Positions 4,397 to 6,128 of a stretch of DNA of 6,128 nucleotides are shown one piece after another. The DNA is from an uncultured Lachnospiraceae bacterium (GTDB lineage Bacteria; Bacillota_A; Clostridia; Lachnospirales; Lachnospiraceae). The stretch spans positions 1 through 6,128 of the forward strand of contig CACXDR010000240.1 of assembly GCA_902766415.1 (NCBI GenBank), in the 5' to 3' direction. How positions within the stretch are numbered: position 1 is the stretch's first letter; each line of letters opens with the position of its first letter. The translations under genes were made by a program, and so were the position numbers. Under the pieces are notes generated by a model. The model had not been told where the DNA came from and ran no database searches. It saw only the letters and a program-made list of their open reading frames with translations.

Positions 4397-5359
4397 TCAT
4401 TTCAGAAGCGATCTTCCTGCCTCCGTATTGTCTCCAAGGTATTTTTTCAGGCTTTCCAGCGCGGTCTCCTCCGGGAGGTGCAGCGGCAGGGTGCTGTTCG
4501 GGCTTATACCGACCTCCGTGAGGTCCGTCCCGGCGTATTCCTCGCGGAATTCGCGCGGCGTGACGGTGTAGCAGCGCTCGAACCAGGCGTTAAAGTATTT
4601 CGGGTCGGAGAAACCGCAGCTGATGCTGATATCAAGAAGGCTCAGGTCCGTGCTGAGCATGCGGGCCGCCCGCCCGCAGCGCACGCGCATGAGGTATTCC
4701 TGGAACGGCATGCCCATGAGATCCGAAAAGAGGTGGGAAAGATAATTTACCGTAACGCCCTCCTGCTCGGCGATCTCCGAGAGCAGCAGCTTCCGGTCAA
4801 AGTTCTCGTCGATGTACGCGATGGCGTGCCGCATGTGGATCACGCCCGCGTTCAGGGATTCCCGCTCGTTTTCCGTAAGCACCTTGTGCGGGATGCGCGT
4901 AAGAAGGCGCGCGAAAAGGAGGTCGATGAGGCCGGCGCATGCGAGCTCATAATACGGGCCCTTCTCAAAAAACCGCAGCGCGGTCCTTAAAAGGAGGAAG
5001 CGGATCCCGTCGAAGCCCTCCGTATTTTCCGCGTTGTACACGCCGAAATCAAACCGTACGTTCTCCATGGAGGGGAAGTACTCCGAGAAAAATGCCGCGG
5101 GGATCTGGAGCTGGAGGATCGTGAACGGCTTTCCGGGAGTCCGCGTCACGAACTCATGGGCGCTGTACGGGTTGTTGATATAGAGGTCTCCCGCGGTGAT
5201 GGGAACATCGTCCGTCTTTGTGATGACCCGCGCGTTTCCCTCAAGCACCGTGCCGACCTCGATCTCCCGGTGGCCGTGCGGCGGGCAGTATACCATGGTG
5301 ACCATGGAAGGAAGGTAATTCGTGTCTCCAAGCGAGATCCGTTCGATAATTTCCGGCAT
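4397..5359 (-). CDS. AraC-family transcriptional regulator
   Basis: The 320-residue protein has the standard AraC/XylS layout. A cupin-like sensor occupies about 20-95 (PPHGHREIEVGTVLEG, then AGDLYINNPYSAHE, then QLQIP), which binds a small ligand in characterised relatives. A helical linker follows to about 165. The C-terminal DNA-binding domain has two helix-turn-helix units, residues about 191-222 (LSEIAEQEGVTVNYLSHLF) and 241-272 (ISISCGFSDPKYFNAWF, ending TPREFR). A further tail of about 45 residues (276-320) extends beyond the usual end. The ligand is unknown; genes of this type often control nearby catabolic genes. The start ATG has only a modest AAAGGG five bases upstream. It follows the FAH hydrolase gene by 178 bases and is flanked on both sides by copies of the structured repeat. 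Confidence 0.95.
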   Translation of the reverse strand: MPEIIERISLGDTNYLPSMVTMVYCPPHGHREIEVGTVLEGNARVITKTDDVPITAGDLYINNPYSAHEFVTRTPGKPFTILQLQIPAAFFSEYFPSMENVRFDFGVYNAENTEGFDGIRFLLLRTALRFFEKGPYYELACAGLIDLLFARLLTRIPHKVLTENERESLNAGVIHMRHAIAYIDENFDRKLLLSEIAEQEGVTVNYLSHLFSDLMGMPFQEYLMRVRCGRAARMLSTDLSLLDISISCGFSDPKYFNAWFERCYTVTPREFREEYAGTDLTEVGISPNSTLPLHLPEETALESLKKYLGDNTEAGRSLLK

Positions 5360-5372
5360 GTTTCCCTTTCTC

Positions 5373-5441
5373 TTTTATCTCACTGTGAGAAGACCCCCGC
5401 TTATCTTAAGCGGTGGGTTATAACAAACTCGTCCCGGCGGG
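5373..5441 (-). repeat. Structured repeat, copy B, upstream of the AraC-family gene
   Basis: Related to copy A at 4272-4337 and in the same orientation, 1.1 kb apart. The hairpin (5393-5418) is an 11-bp stem with one bulged T. Relative to copy A, one A-T pair is replaced by a G-C pair, a compensated change that keeps the stem. The dyad TCTCAC-T-GTGAGA (5379-5391) is a perfect 6-bp inverted repeat here. The segment ends about 14 bases from the AraC gene start. Confidence 0.85.
5417..5425 (-). promoter_or_regulatory. Possible extended -10 promoter of the AraC-family gene
   Basis: The minus strand reads TGTTATAAC, a TGn extension and TATAAC, the same form as the other promoters in the window. 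The start would fall inside the hairpin of repeat copy B, giving a leader of about 50 nt. No -35 box is seen at 17 nt. The alternative is that this is only part of a mobile-element remnant. Confidence 0.4.
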
Positions 5442-5537
5442 AATACCCCGCTTCTGCAAACGGCAGTTTCTCCCGGCCGTATTCCGGGAAGTCCCCGGTC
5501 TTCAGGACATTGCCTGCTTTTTCATGGTCCCGGCGCC
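5442..5537. other. Non-coding spacer between the FAH and AraC-family genes
   Basis: No gene is supported here. Short pairings are present: GGAATAC (5440-5446) with GTATTCC (5479-5485) enclosing CTGC/GCAG (5454-5466), and CCGGG with CCCGG (5484-5498). None is followed by a T-tract, so no clear terminator separates FAH from the regulator gene and read-through is possible. Confidence 0.5.
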
Positions 5538-6128
5538 TCAGCGCACCGTGTTCTGAAGGACGCCGATGCCCTCGATCTCCATGCGGACCACATCCCCCGT
5601 CTTCAGGAAGACCGGCGGCTGGAGGCCCATGCCGACGCCCGCAGGCGTGCCGGTAGCGATGATGGTGCCCGCGCGGAGCGTCATGCCCGCGGAGAGCGTC
5701 TCGATGATCTCCGCGATCCCGTGGATCAGGAGGTCCGTGGTGGAATCCTGGCGCGGCACGCCGTTCACGCTGCAGCGGATCCTCAGGGCCGGCGGGAAGG
5801 CGGTCTCATCCGCCGTCATGATGCAGGGTCCCATAGGGGTGAAGCCGTCGAGGCTCTTTCCGAAATACCACTGCCTGTGGGCGGTCTGGAGGTTCCGCGC
5901 GCTCACGTCGTTCACGATCGTGTAGCCGAAGATATAGTCCGCGGCGTTTTCCGCCTTTACGCGGAAGGCGTCCTTCCCGATCACCACACCGAGCTCCGTC
6001 TCATAGTCGAGCGTCTCCACAAGGCCCGGATAGGACGGGATGTCATCGCCGGGACCGGGCGAGCGGTTCACGCGCTTTGAGAAGAAGATCGCCTTCGGCT
6101 TCTCGCCGCCGAACGCCTCCTCGGAAAA
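5538..6128 (-). CDS. Fumarylacetoacetate hydrolase (FAH) family protein, N-terminus outside the window
   Basis: The last 196 residues and the stop are visible. The frame is open to the right edge, and FAH-type sequence (AIFFSKRVNRSPGPGDDI) already lies upstream of the internal GTG at 6071, so that GTG is not the true start. FAH-family signatures, numbered from the first visible residue, are DYETELGVVIGK (Glu43 and Glu45) and IVNDVSARN (Asp74), which give the usual Mg2+/Mn2+ ligands. Lys91 lies in FGKSLDGFTPMGP, and ATGTPAGVGMG is at 158-168. The family (COG0179) hydrolyses or decarboxylates 2-oxo acids such as acylpyruvates, oxaloacetate or 2,4-diketo-3-deoxy sugar acids; the substrate cannot be chosen from this fragment. 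The catalytic core is complete and about 90 N-terminal residues are missing compared with usual members. Its neighbour, an AraC-family regulator, could control it. Confidence 0.95.
   Translation of the reverse strand, partial: FSEEAFGGEKPKAIFFSKRVNRSPGPGDDIPSYPGLVETLDYETELGVVIGKDAFRVKAENAADYIFGYTIVNDVSARNLQTAHRQWYFGKSLDGFTPMGPCIMTADETAFPPALRIRCSVNGVPRQDSTTDLLIHGIAEIIETLSAGMTLRAGTIIATGTPAGVGMGLQPPVFLKTGDVVRMEIEGIGVLQNTVR

Noticed and set aside
4307..4990. 227-codon plus-strand frame opposite the AraC-family gene
   Set aside because: It is antisense to two well-formed helix-turn-helix motifs and has no homology-like features.
4272..5441. Two similar repeats as part of a CRISPR array
   Set aside because: There are only two copies, 1.1 kb apart with a gene between them, and the sequence identity is incomplete.
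5538..6071. GTG at 6071 as the start of the FAH-family gene
   Set aside because: In-frame upstream codons to 6128 already encode FAH-type sequence (AIFFSKRV), so the gene extends past the right edge.

Overview
The window looks like chromosomal DNA from a GC-rich Clostridia-type Firmicute, probably close to Lachnospiraceae. The taxon is an inference. It rests on AGGAGG-type ribosome binding sites, extended -10 promoters of the form TGTTATA, a CIRCE operator in front of a small heat-shock gene, a flavodoxin/ferredoxin fusion of the EFR1 type, and an ectodomain resembling the glucan-binding and DUF5050 repeats of gut Firmicutes. Most genes end codons in G or C, which creates long open antisense frames that are not genes.

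Layout. Positions 1-1346 (minus) hold most of a membrane protein that runs off the left edge. It has a cytoplasmic domain resembling sigma-70 region 2, one transmembrane helix and an extracytoplasmic repeat domain. Upstream are its extended -10 promoter and an 18-bp hairpin that probably ends the hsp20 transcript. Positions 1548-1994 (minus) encode an Hsp20 chaperone. Its promoter (TTGACG, 17 nt, TATATT) is overlapped by a CIRCE element at 2114-2140, so HrcA control is expected. Positions 2350-3111 (plus) encode an alpha/beta-hydrolase esterase, behind a promoter region with two copies of a 20-bp direct repeat. Positions 3268-3387 (plus) encode a 39-residue protein with its own promoter, ribosome binding site and strong terminator.

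The right half is all on the minus strand and reads, in transcription order, FAH-family hydrolase (5538-6128, cut by the right edge), AraC-family regulator (4397-5359), flavodoxin/ferredoxin fusion (3423-4244). A related structured repeat of 66-69 bp lies just upstream of both the regulator gene and the flavodoxin gene. The repeat carries a hairpin with a compensated base-pair change, a dyad TCTCA-N3-TGAGA and a TGTTATA-like box. It is either a shared regulatory leader or two remnants of the end of an IS200/IS605-like element. The first reading would make the regulator and the flavodoxin protein co-regulated; the second would mean the regulator gene is bracketed by mobile-element scars.

No RNA gene, CRISPR array or intact transposase is visible. 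The observations most worth following are the sigma-like membrane fusion, the 39-residue gene and the paired repeats around the AraC gene.
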